NCBI GenBank assembly: GCA_958448635.1
Contig: CAUDEQ010000083.1
Location: forward strand, 1 to 7,153
Direction: 5' to 3'
Length of the DNA: 7,153 nucleotides
Source of the DNA: an uncultured Bacillota bacterium
Lineage (GTDB): Bacteria; Bacillota; Clostridia; Peptostreptococcales; Anaerovoracaceae
The position numbers and the translations under genes are program-made. Shown here in pieces: positions 1 through 7,015 of this stretch (positions are counted from its first letter, which is position 1; each line of letters begins with the position of its first letter). The notes beneath the pieces were generated by a model. That model made no database searches. It was given only the letters and a program-made list of their open reading frames with translations, and had not been told where the DNA came from.

Positions 1-1511
1 CCCATATTGATGCCTGCCACATGCGCCAGCAGCGACGGCGAAGCCGTGTTAAGCTCCACGCCCACTCTGTTCACACAGTCCTCCACCACGTTGTCAAGTG
101 CGTTTTCCAGCAGCGTCTGATTGATATCGTGCTGATACTGGCCCACGCCTATGCTTTTGGTCGGTATCTTCACCAGCTCCGCCAGCGGGTCCTGAAGACG
201 TCTGCCCAGCGACATGGCTCCTCTCACTGTAACGTCAAGATCGGGATACTCCTCCGTAGCCAGCTTTGACGCCGAGTATACGGATGCACCTGCTTCGTTT
301 ACGATGGTGTAGCTGATGTCTGAGCCCGTCTTCTTTATGAAGTCCGCCACCACCTTCTCCGTTTCTCTTGACGCAGTGCCGTTGCCTATGACGATGATGT
401 TTATCCTGAACTTGTCCACCAGCTTCTTCAGGACGGCTTCCGTTTTCTCTATTTCGTTTCTCGGCTCCGTAGGGTACACCGTGGTGTATGCCATCAGCTT
501 TCCTGTTTCGTTGATGACAGCCACCTTGCAGCCCGTCCTGTAGCCGGGGTCTATGCTGATTATGCGTGCGCCCTTGACAGGAGGCACCATCAGCAGCTTT
601 TCGGTGTTCTTCGCAAAGACCTTTACTGCCTCTGCCTCAGCCCTCTCCGTCAGCATGTTTCTCATTTCACGCTCGATGGACGGCGCCATGAGCCTCTTAT
701 ATGCATCTGCCACGGTCTCTCTGATGAGCCCCGCAAAGACGGAGCTTTCGTTGGTCATCACCGATGATAAGATGAGGGCTTCCATCTTTTCAGCATCCGT
801 CATCACCTTGACCTTGAGCTTCTTCGCCTTTTCTCCCCTGTTTATGGCCAGCACTCTGTGATTGGGAATCCTGGATATTCCCTCGCTGTGGTCGTAGTAC
901 ATTTCATATACCGTCTTTTCTTCAGGATCGGCAGCCTCTGTATTGATGACGCCGCTTGCTGCAGTTTTCTCTCTGACTGCCGCAGTGATCTCAGGATCTT
1001 CCGAAATGATCTCAGCGATGATATCGCATGCACCTGCCAGAGCCTCTGCTTCATCAGCCACACCCAAATCCTCCGAGATGTAGCCCTTTGCATACTCCGA
1101 AGGCTCGCCGCTTTCCTCCTGCTGAGCCATGATAAGCTCCGCCAGAGGCGCCAGACCTTTTTCTCTGGCCTTTGACGCCCTCGTCGCCTTTTTCTTCTTG
1201 AAGGGTTTGTAAAGGTCCTCCACTCGCTGAAGAACCCGGGCTTCCTCTATCTGCTCCTTCAGCTCCTCCGTCAGCTTACCCTGCTCCTCTATGAGCCTGA
1301 GCACTTCCTCCTTGCGTTCCTGAAGGTTTCTCAGGTATGTGAGCCTCTCGTCCAGGTCTCGAAGCACCACGTCGGAAAGCCCGCCCGTCACTTCTTTTCT
1401 GTATCTGGCGATGAAGGGTATGGTGTTTCCTTCGTCTATAAGCGCCACCGTCTGCTCCACCTGAGTTTTCTTCAGCTGAAATTCAGCTGAAAGCATCTCG
1501 ATTATGTTCAT
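1..1511 (-). CDS. tex: Tex family RNA-binding transcription accessory protein, 3' end outside the window
   Basis: This is the N-terminal 503 codons of Tex (YhgF family), a cytoplasmic nucleic-acid-binding protein linked to transcription and RNA handling. The start ATG at 1511 gives MNIIEMLSAEFQLKKTQ, followed by the family signature DEGNTIPFIARYRKE (about residues 26-40) and TGGLSD. A charged helical region follows (about 50-120, with EDLYKPFKKKKATRA near 98-112). The YqgF/RNase H-like domain starts near residue 315 with ISIDPGYRTGCK (318-329) and continues through IVIGNGTASRET. The GVGQYQHDINQ stretch (455-465) and NTASPSLLAHVAGIN (488-502) lead into the helix-hairpin-helix region, where the window ends. 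Full-length Tex proteins have roughly 700-780 residues, so the remaining HhH segment and the S1 domain should lie beyond position 1; this is a window edge, not a broken gene. The gene begins 8 bases after the prfB stop, which indicates co-transcription. Family assignment is confident; the precise cellular role of Tex is less settled. Confidence 0.95.
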   Translation of the reverse strand, partial: MNIIEMLSAEFQLKKTQVEQTVALIDEGNTIPFIARYRKEVTGGLSDVVLRDLDERLTYLRNLQERKEEVLRLIEEQGKLTEELKEQIEEARVLQRVEDLYKPFKKKKATRASKAREKGLAPLAELIMAQQEESGEPSEYAKGYISEDLGVADEAEALAGACDIIAEIISEDPEITAAVREKTAASGVINTEAADPEEKTVYEMYYDHSEGISRIPNHRVLAINRGEKAKKLKVKVMTDAEKMEALILSSVMTNESSVFAGLIRETVADAYKRLMAPSIEREMRNMLTERAEAEAVKVFAKNTEKLLMVPPVKGARIISIDPGYRTGCKVAVINETGKLMAYTTVYPTEPRNEIEKTEAVLKKLVDKFRINIIVIGNGTASRETEKVVADFIKKTGSDISYTIVNEAGASVYSASKLATEEYPDLDVTVRGAMSLGRRLQDPLAELVKIPTKSIGVGQYQHDINQTLLENALDNVVEDCVNRVGVELNTASPSLLAHVAGINM

Positions 1512-1519
1512 TTATGATA

Positions 1520-2642
1520 TTACTCCTTCTGCTTAAGCTTCTCATTTATAAAGTAGTCAAGATCTCCGTCCATCACAGCCTGAACATTGCCCACCTCGGC
1601 ATTTGTCCTGTGATCCTTGACCATGGTGTACGGATGGAAAACATAGGATCTTATCTGGCTGCCCCAGGTGATCTGGTTGTAGTCGCCCTTCAGCTCCTTT
1701 ATGGATTCCTTCTCTTCTTTTTCCTTCAGCTCGATGAGCTTGGACATGAGCATCTTCATGGCGTATTCCCTGTTCTGTATCTGGGAACGCTCATTCTGAC
1801 ATGTGACTACTATATGAGTCGGCAGATGGGTTATCCTCACCGCCGAATCCGTCATGTTGACGTGCTGACCTCCTGCTCCGCTGGCTCTGTATGTGTCTAT
1901 CCTCAGATCCTCAGGATTGATTTCCACAGTGGTATCGTACTCTATCTCCGGGGTCACATCGAGCGATGCGAAGGAGGTGTGTCTTCTCCCCGACGAATCG
2001 AACGGCGATATCCTCACAAGTCTGTGGACGCCCTTTTCATTCTTGAGATATCCGTAGGCATAGTCGCCCTCCACAAGAAGTGTAGCACTCTTTATGCCTG
2101 CCTCCGTATCGTCGTTCATATCCATAAGTCTGGCCTTGAAGCCGCGCTTTTCACACCATCTGGTGTACATTCTGAAAATCATTTCGGCCCAGTCCATGGC
2201 CTCCGTGCCGCCGGAGCCTGCGTGAACTGAGATTATGGCGTTGTTCCTGTCGTATTTGCCGTCCAGCAGCGTCTTGAGCTTCAAGGCTTCCAGCTCACTG
2301 TTCAGCGTCTCCGCAGCTGCCAGAGCTTCCTCTGCCAGCAGCTCCGCCTCATCAACATCGCCGCCTGCCTCGGCCTCCTCTGCCATTTCCACCATAACCT
2401 CAAGGTCCTCCAGCTTCGACTTGAGGCCGTTGAATTCTCCCAATGTGTTTTCGAGAGATTTCTTTTCTTTCATTGTTTTTTGGGCATTTTCCTGGTCATC
2501 CCAGAAGCCTGCCACCGATATCTTTTCCTCTATTTTCGATAAGTCCTCTGCCAACCCGGCCGGGTCAAAGGGACTCACCTGCCTCGTTGAGCATTATGCG
2601 TAATGCCGGTAACTGACCTTTGATCTGATCGATCTGGATCAT
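1520..2642 (-). CDS. prfB: Peptide chain release factor 2 (RF2), made by programmed +1 ribosomal frameshift
   Basis: RF2 recognises UGA and UAA stop codons in the ribosomal A site and triggers hydrolysis of peptidyl-tRNA. The gene is in two frames. Frame 0 starts at ATG 2642 (MIQIDQIKGQLPALRIMLNEAGESL, with at most 20 shown here being family-typical) and meets TGA at 2567-2565 after codon 25. A +1 slip at CTT resumes with GAC at 2566 (DPAGLAEDLSK) and runs to TAA at 1522-1520. The joined protein has 373 residues, close to the usual length of about 365. The UGA-recognition tripeptide SPF is at residues 212-214. The catalytic GGQ is at 257-259 (SGAGGQHVNMTDSAVRI). The N-terminal half (about 30-125) is the acidic helical domain typical of the family. 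A GTG at 2578 also opens the downstream frame, but starting there would drop the conserved N-terminal helix, so it is not the real start. The gene lies 73 bases after secA and 8 bases before tex. Confidence 0.97.
1523..1528 (-). promoter_or_regulatory. Ribosome binding site for tex
   Basis: AAGGAG on the minus strand lies in the last sense codons of prfB (AAG CAG AAG GAG TAA), 11 bases before the tex ATG at 1511. It fixes the tex start and suggests that ribosomes finishing prfB can pass to tex. Confidence 0.7.
2564..2580 (-). promoter_or_regulatory. Programmed +1 frameshift site of prfB (CTT TGA C)
   Basis: The minus strand reads GCA GGT GAG TCC CTT TGA CCC. CTT (2570-2568) followed by TGA (2567-2565) and C is the same slippery heptamer, CUUUGAC, as in E. 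coli prfB. Slow termination at UGA when RF2 is scarce lets the P-site tRNA-Leu move from CUU to UUU, so the next codon is GAC. This is the known autoregulatory loop: RF2 limits its own synthesis by terminating at this UGA. Upstream, AGGTGA (2580-2575) is complementary to the anti-Shine-Dalgarno of 16S rRNA and is the likely stimulator, though it differs from the usual AGGGGG. Confidence 0.95.
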
Positions 2643-2649
2643 ACAATCA

Positions 2650-2657
2650 CTTCCTCT
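2650..2657 (-). promoter_or_regulatory. Ribosome binding site for prfB frame 0
   Basis: AGAGGAAG on the minus strand lies 7 bases before ATG 2642. It supports initiation at 2642 rather than at the internal GTG 2578, and so supports the two-frame reading of prfB. Confidence 0.75.
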
Positions 2658-2715
2658 CGTAAGTTTATTATCAATAGCATCGTATATCGCCTATGCGTAT
2701 TTTATATACCTTCTC

Positions 2716-5493
2716 CTACTGCTGTCCGTCAGCTGTGGCTCTTCCGCAGCAGTGCTTGTATTTCTTGCCGCTGCCGCATGGGCATGGGTCGTTTCTTCCC
2801 ACCTTCGGCGCATCTCTTCTGACGGTTTCAGGCTTCTTTCGCTGTCTTTCGGGTATCTCCTGCTGCGGCGCCATATCTCCCGCTGCAACTGCCGGAGTAT
2901 CGTCTGCAAACTCCTCCTTGCGGCCTTCTCCGCTTCCCATGACATCCTTTCTCTCCGTCGACGTCTGTATGGTTACGTTATAGCAGGCCTTGACGAAGTC
3001 CTCCTTGATGGAGCTTACCATCAGCTCGAACATATCGAAGCCCTCCTGAGCGTAAGCTCCGGCAGGGTCCTGACCGCCCAGACCTCTGAGGCCTATGCCG
3101 CTCTTCAGCTGATCCATGGCATCTATGTGATCCATCCACTTGTTGTCTATTACTCTGATGAGGATCATGCGCTCCACTTCTCTGAGTCTCTCCGCACCGA
3201 TTTCCTCTTCCTTCTGCCGGTACAGCTCTTCGAATATCTCATTGAGCCTTTCCTTCAGGCTCTTTTCATCCATATCCGCCAGCTCTTCATCTGTAAAGGA
3301 CACGTCTGTGAAATTAGGCGTTATCTTCCTGAGCCCCTTGTTGATGGTATCAAAGTCCCATTCCTCAGGGAATCTGGATGCCACCACCACAGGGTCAACA
3401 ACCTCGTCTATCAGCTGTCCCGTCATGGAAATGACATCTTCTCTGAGGTCTTCTCCGAAGAGGACTCTCTTTCTCTCTCCGTAGATGATCTCTCGCTGCT
3501 TGTTCATGACATTATCGTACTGCAGCACGTATTTTCTGATGCTGAAGTTCTTTCCTTCAACCTTTTTCTGTGCGTTTTCTATCTGCTTGGTTATCATGCC
3601 GGCTTCTATGGCCTCGTCCTCCTCAACGCCCAGTCGCTGTACCATGGCCTGCATTCTATCGCCGCCGAAGAGCCTCATAAGGTCATCCTGCATGCTGAGA
3701 CAGAACTGAGTCTGGCCCGGGTCTCCCTGTCTTCCGGAACGACCTCTCAGCTGGTTGTCTATACGTCTTGATTCGTGCCTTTCCGTACCTACGATGCAAA
3801 GGCCGCCCAGCTTTCTTACCGTCTCCTGCTCCTCACGCCGCTCCTCCTTGAATTTCTCGTGGAGCTGTCTGAACTCCTCACGGGCCTTCAGCAGCTCAGG
3901 CTCGTCGCTCTGTACGAAGCTGGTGGCAAAGGCTATGGCCTCGTCATCGTACCCCAGCTTTTCCATTTCCTTTCTTGCCTCGAATTCAGGATTTCCTCCC
4001 AGGATGATGTCGGTACCTCTACCTGCCATGTTGGTGGCGATGGTTATCGCTCCGAATCGTCCGGCTTCTGCGATGATCTGGGCTTCCTTCTCATGCTGCT
4101 TGGCGTTGAGTATGTTGTAGTTCTTTATGCCGCGCTTTCTCAGCGCATTGGCTATCAGCTCCGACTTCTCTATGGATGTGGTGCCTACGAGGACAGGCTG
4201 TCCCTTCATGTGGGCTGCCTCCACCATATCGACGATGGACTTGTACTTGCCTCTCTCGGTGGCGTACACGGCGTCCTGAAGGTCGTTTCTCATCACAGGC
4301 TTGTTGGTAGGTATCACAACTACGTCCATGTTGTAGATGTCTCTGAATTCGCTTTCCTCCGTCTTAGCGGTACCTGTCATACCTGCCAGCTTCTGGTACA
4401 TTCTGAAGTAGTTCTGCAGTGTGATGGTGGCCAGCGTCTTGGATTCCGAGCGCACCAGAACGTTTTCCTTTGCCTCGATGGCCTGATGAAGTCCGTCGCT
4501 GTAGCGTCTTCCGAACATGAGACGGCCTGTGAATTCATCTACGATGACAACCTCTCCGTCTCTTATGATGTAGTCCACGTCACGCTTCATCATGTTTCTT
4601 GCCTTGAGAGCCTGAAGCACGTGGTGGTTGATTTCCATGTTTTCAGGGTCGGAGAAGTTTTCCACTCCGAAGTACTGCTCGCATTTTTCCACACCGAGAT
4701 CAGTGAGAGCTATCTGCTTTTCCTTCTCCTCTATGGTGAAGTCTGCGTCCTCTCCCTCCCTCAGAGTTCTTACGAAGCCGTCGGCCTTCTTGTACATATC
4801 CGTTGACTTCTCGCCTCTTCCTGAAATGATCAGCGGTGTTCTGGCTTCGTCGATGAGGATGGAGTCCACCTCGTCTATGATGGCGTAATTCAGCTCACGC
4901 TGCATCATCGCTTCCTTATATACCACCATATTGTCTCTCAGGTAGTCGAAGCCGTATTCATTGTTGGTGCCGTATGTTATGTCTGCCTGATAGGCGGCTC
5001 GCCTTTCCTCCTCTGATATGCCGTGTATGACGCATCCCACCGTGAGTCCCAGGAAGGTGTAGAGCTTTCCCATCCATTCCATATCTCTCTTGGCCAGGTA
5101 ATCGTTTACCGTGACAACGTGGACGCCCTTTCCTTCCAACGCATTGAGGTATGCCGGCAGCGTAGCCACCAGTGTTTTACCTTCACCTGTCTTCATCTCG
5201 GAGATCCTTCCCTGATGAAGTACTATACCTCCTATAACCTGCACGTAGAAATGCTTCATGCCCAGGCTTCGCCATGCAGCCTCACGGCATACTGCAAAGG
5301 CCTCGGGCAGTATGTCGTCCAGAGTCTCTCCCTGTCCCAGGCGATCCTTGAACTCCTGAGTCTTTTCCCTCAGCTGAGCATCTGTGAGAGCCTGCATTTC
5401 TTCATCGTATGTCATTACCTTATCTGCAATTTTGGAGACCTTCTTGACTTCTTTCTCGTTGAGATCTCCGAATATTTTTTCCATTAAGCCCAT
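2716..5493 (-). CDS. secA: Protein translocase ATPase SecA
   Basis: SecA is the cytoplasmic, membrane-associated ATPase that drives unfolded preproteins through the SecYEG channel. The protein has 925 residues, slightly longer than the usual 800-900. Visible motifs, in order: Walker A MKTGEGKT (100-107); TYGTNNEYGFDYLRDNM (173-189); Walker B/DEVD box IIDEVDS (205-211); DEFTGR (319-324) after the preprotein cross-linking domain; GMTGTA (371-376); NMAGRGTDI (488-496); and QLRGRSGRQGDPG (581-593, arginine-finger region of the second nucleotide-binding fold). The helical scaffold and wing follow, with VIDNKWMDHIDAMDQLKSGI at 781-800. A charged linker (about 841-890) leads to the zinc-binding tail GRNDPCPCGSGKKYKHCC, with Cys904, 906, 915 and 916, which in the family contacts SecB or lipid/ribosome. 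ATG 5493 is chosen because AAGGGG lies 8 bases upstream; Met4 (5484) is too far from it. The start overlaps the end of the CBS-domain gene by 10 bases. Domain composition is that of canonical SecA1, not an accessory SecA2. Confidence 0.98.
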   Translation of the reverse strand: MGLMEKIFGDLNEKEVKKVSKIADKVMTYDEEMQALTDAQLREKTQEFKDRLGQGETLDDILPEAFAVCREAAWRSLGMKHFYVQVIGGIVLHQGRISEMKTGEGKTLVATLPAYLNALEGKGVHVVTVNDYLAKRDMEWMGKLYTFLGLTVGCVIHGISEEERRAAYQADITYGTNNEYGFDYLRDNMVVYKEAMMQRELNYAIIDEVDSILIDEARTPLIISGRGEKSTDMYKKADGFVRTLREGEDADFTIEEKEKQIALTDLGVEKCEQYFGVENFSDPENMEINHHVLQALKARNMMKRDVDYIIRDGEVVIVDEFTGRLMFGRRYSDGLHQAIEAKENVLVRSESKTLATITLQNYFRMYQKLAGMTGTAKTEESEFRDIYNMDVVVIPTNKPVMRNDLQDAVYATERGKYKSIVDMVEAAHMKGQPVLVGTTSIEKSELIANALRKRGIKNYNILNAKQHEKEAQIIAEAGRFGAITIATNMAGRGTDIILGGNPEFEARKEMEKLGYDDEAIAFATSFVQSDEPELLKAREEFRQLHEKFKEERREEQETVRKLGGLCIVGTERHESRRIDNQLRGRSGRQGDPGQTQFCLSMQDDLMRLFGGDRMQAMVQRLGVEEDEAIEAGMITKQIENAQKKVEGKNFSIRKYVLQYDNVMNKQREIIYGERKRVLFGEDLREDVISMTGQLIDEVVDPVVVASRFPEEWDFDTINKGLRKITPNFTDVSFTDEELADMDEKSLKERLNEIFEELYRQKEEEIGAERLREVERMILIRVIDNKWMDHIDAMDQLKSGIGLRGLGGQDPAGAYAQEGFDMFELMVSSIKEDFVKACYNVTIQTSTERKDVMGSGEGRKEEFADDTPAVAAGDMAPQQEIPERQRKKPETVRRDAPKVGRNDPCPCGSGKKYKHCCGRATADGQQ

Positions 5494-6794
5494 GTGTCTT
5501 TCCCCTTCCTGTTATTTTCCTTATTGTTGTTTCCCTTATCGTTTTTATCCTTGACCGTAAGGTTTATCTCTATGGCCTTCCTGTCATCGGCCTTTGTTAC
5601 ACGCACCTTCAGAAGCTTGCCGTCTATGACGGTTTCAAACATGTCGTTCTTCTTAGGCATCTTGTCCATTTCCAGCACTACCCAACCGTTGACGGTGACC
5701 ACGTCCAGCTCTTCATCTATATCGAAATAGTCGAACACCTTTGATATGTTGGCGCTTCCCTTTACCCTGAAGCTTCCGTTCTGCAGAGGCATGATGTCCT
5801 TCGATATCACCACGTCGTGCTCGTCGAAGATTTCTCCCACCAGCTCCTCGATGATATCCTCCATCGTTACAAGTCCCTCGGTGCCGCCGTATTCATCTAT
5901 TACTATTGCCATGTGAGTCTTCACCTGCTGCATCTTCTTCAGCAGGTCGGATATTTTTATCGCAGTGCTTACAAATACCACAGGCGAAACGTAGTCAACG
6001 ATGTTCTTTCCCGTGCCTACGATATAGTTATGAAAGTCCTTCTGATTTATTACGCCTATTATCTTGTCTATATCCTCTTCATATACAGGCAGTCTGGAAA
6101 ATCCCGTCTTCTTGAATATCTCAGCCAGCTCTTCCTTCGGGCAGTCAGTCTCGATGGCCTCCATCTCAGGTCTCGGCGTCATCACGTCCTCCGCAGTCAG
6201 CTCATAAAACTCGATGGCGTTCTGTATAAGCTCGCTGTGCCTCTTCTCGATGCCGCCGCCTTCTTCCGCCTCTTCCACCATGGTGAGAATCTCGTCTCCT
6301 GTTATGGCTTCGTTGTCGTTCAGCTTGAACACCTTCGCTATGAACTTCTTCCACATGGTGAATATGAAGTTCACCGGAGTCAGAAGCGTCATGAAAAATT
6401 TCAGCGCCGGCGCTGAAAACTTGGAGAAATTTTCAGGAACCTCCTTGGCTATATTCTTGGGAGTTATCTCTCCGAATACCAGTACGATTATCGTTATGAC
6501 CACCGTTGCCAGCGTGGCTCCGTATGGACCGAACAGATCTATGAACAGCACTGTGGCCACGGATGTCATGGTGATGTTGACGATATTGTTTCCCACCAGT
6601 ATCGTTGTCAGCAGCTTATCGTATTTCTCCGACAGCTTCAGTACAGTCTCCGCTTTTTTATCGCCGGAATATGCCATGTTCTTCAGCCTTATCTTGTTGA
6701 CAGATGTAAAGGCCGTCTCCGTGGCAGAAAAATATGCCGACAGCAATACCAGTATAAATATGGCGACTATATAGCCTATAATGTCGCTGCTCAT
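5484..6794 (-). CDS. CNNM/CorC (HlyC/CorC) family membrane protein with DUF21, two CBS domains and CorC_HlyC domain
   Basis: The predicted product is an inner-membrane protein of 436 residues, typical for the family. The DUF21 membrane domain covers about residues 1-185. Hydrophobic segments lie near 5-27, 62-87, 91-108 and 127-147. Family motifs are SATETAF (23-29), VGNNIVNI (67-74) and FGEITPKN (107-114). Two CBS domains follow (about 204-265 and 266-325; MTPRPEMEAI and VIDEYGGTEGLVTMEDIIEELVGEI). A CorC_HlyC-type domain is at about 335-415. The last 20 or so residues are a Lys/Asn-rich tail. Relatives are implicated in magnesium or cobalt homeostasis and Mg2+ export; the older 'hemolysin' name is historical. 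The substrate cannot be read from this sequence. ATG 6794 is preferred because it is 9 bases from AGGAGG; ATG 6800, two codons earlier, is only 3 bases away and is the alternative. The gene opens the apparent operon and overlaps secA by 10 bases. Confidence 0.93.
   Translation of the reverse strand: MSSDIIGYIVAIFILVLLSAYFSATETAFTSVNKIRLKNMAYSGDKKAETVLKLSEKYDKLLTTILVGNNIVNITMTSVATVLFIDLFGPYGATLATVVITIIVLVFGEITPKNIAKEVPENFSKFSAPALKFFMTLLTPVNFIFTMWKKFIAKVFKLNDNEAITGDEILTMVEEAEEGGGIEKRHSELIQNAIEFYELTAEDVMTPRPEMEAIETDCPKEELAEIFKKTGFSRLPVYEEDIDKIIGVINQKDFHNYIVGTGKNIVDYVSPVVFVSTAIKISDLLKKMQQVKTHMAIVIDEYGGTEGLVTMEDIIEELVGEIFDEHDVVISKDIMPLQNGSFRVKGSANISKVFDYFDIDEELDVVTVNGWVVLEMDKMPKKNDMFETVIDGKLLKVRVTKADDRKAIEINLTVKDKNDKGNNNKENNRKGKDTWA
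5502..5510 (-). promoter_or_regulatory. Ribosome binding site for secA inside the preceding gene
   Basis: AGGAAGGGG on the minus strand sits 8 bases before ATG 5493. It is made by the codons AGG AAG GGG (Arg-Lys-Gly) in the lysine- and asparagine-rich tail of the upstream membrane protein. It decides between the secA start at 5493 and the alternative ATG at 5484, which shares its A with the upstream TAA stop. Confidence 0.8.
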
Positions 6795-6803
6795 CTCCAT
6801 GTC

Positions 6804-6809
6804 CCTCCT
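6804..6809 (-). promoter_or_regulatory. Ribosome binding site for the CNNM/CorC gene
   Basis: The minus strand reads AAGGAGGGAC ATG GAG ATG. The AGGAGG core is 3 bases from the first ATG (6800) and 9 bases from the second (6794). Normal spacing favours the second as the working start. Confidence 0.8.
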
Positions 6810-6839
6810 TAATGGACATAATTATTGCAAGATATCATA

Positions 6840-6868
6840 ATTAAATAGTATAACCTATTTCCAGTTAA
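6840..6868 (-). promoter_or_regulatory. Probable sigma-A promoter of the operon
   Basis: On the minus strand, TTAACT (6868-6863, 4 of 6 matches to TTGACA) is followed after exactly 17 bases by TTTAAT (6845-6840, 5 of 6 matches to TATAAT). Transcription would start near 6833 and give a leader of about 38 bases before ATG 6794. An overlapping TATACT (6852-6847) is another possible -10, but its -35 is poor. The region is very A/T-rich, so chance matches are possible. Its position between the upstream terminator and the first gene is what a promoter should have. Confidence 0.5.
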
Positions 6869-6885
6869 AAGAAAATATAAAAAGA

Positions 6886-6908
6886 TGCATATAAACGTTT
6901 CATATGCA
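6886..6908. repeat. A/T-rich inverted repeat between terminator and operon promoter
   Basis: On the plus strand the arms are TGCATATAAAC (6886-6896) and GTTTCATATGCA (6897-6908), complementary over 11 pairs with one unpaired C at 6901. It begins where the T-tract of the strong terminator ends and lies about 20 bases upstream of the -35 candidate at 6868. On the minus strand it is followed by TCTTTTT. It could be a weak second terminator or a protein-binding dyad; the sequence does not decide. Confidence 0.5.
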
Positions 6909-6947
6909 AAAAAACTTGAGGACCCGGGTGGTGACCGGGTCCTCAAG
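6908..6947 (-). terminator. Strong rho-independent terminator
   Basis: A perfect 13-base-pair stem has arms CTTGAGGACCCGG (6915-6927) and CCGGGTCCTCAAG (6935-6947) and a 7-base loop. On the minus strand it is followed directly by seven T residues (6914-6908). The U-tail orientation shows it ends minus-strand transcription, either from the gene entering at the right edge or from the promoter candidate near 7020. It separates that transcription from the secA operon. Confidence 0.95.
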
Positions 6948-7009
6948 CTTACTTATTTAGTTCGGAAGATCATAAGCTTCCATATATCTGAGAGCGACAT
7001 GCGCTGCTC
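6908..7009 (-). ncRNA. Candidate short structured transcript (small RNA or attenuated leader)
   Basis: If the extended -10 at 7024-7016 is active, a transcript would start near 7009 and end in the T-tract at 6908, about 100 bases. Its first bases can fold into a hairpin (AGCG 7005-7002 with CGCT 6996-6993, extended past one bulged base by four more pairs to 7010/6989). A second small hairpin follows (GGAAG with CTTCC, 6981-6977 and 6968-6964), and then the 13-pair terminator. The promoter-hairpin-terminator layout is that of a small RNA or a prematurely terminated leader. I recognise no known RNA family. The alternative is that this is simply the 3' untranslated region of the gene at 7071-7153. 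Confidence 0.3.
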
Positions 7010-7015
7010 ATTCAA

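Noticed and set aside
842..1093. Minus-strand 83-codon frame within tex
   Set aside because: It is out of frame with the well-supported tex reading and gives an Arg/Ser-rich sequence without features.
1514..2230. Plus-strand open frame of 238 codons opposite prfB
   Set aside because: It is antisense to the GGQ and SPF region of RF2, has no family resemblance and shows no ribosome binding site that I can support.
2643..2715. Possible promoter or terminator between secA and prfB
   Set aside because: There is a GATAAT-like hexamer, but no -35 at a sensible distance and no hairpin with a T-run. The gap looks like plain intra-operon spacer with the prfB ribosome binding site.
2752..4806. Two plus-strand open frames of about 340 codons each (2752-3771 and 3775-4806) antisense to secA
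   Set aside because: They lie wholly opposite a confidently identified secA, have no recognisable domain and read as low-complexity Ser/Leu/His-rich protein. They are mirror frames produced by codon bias.
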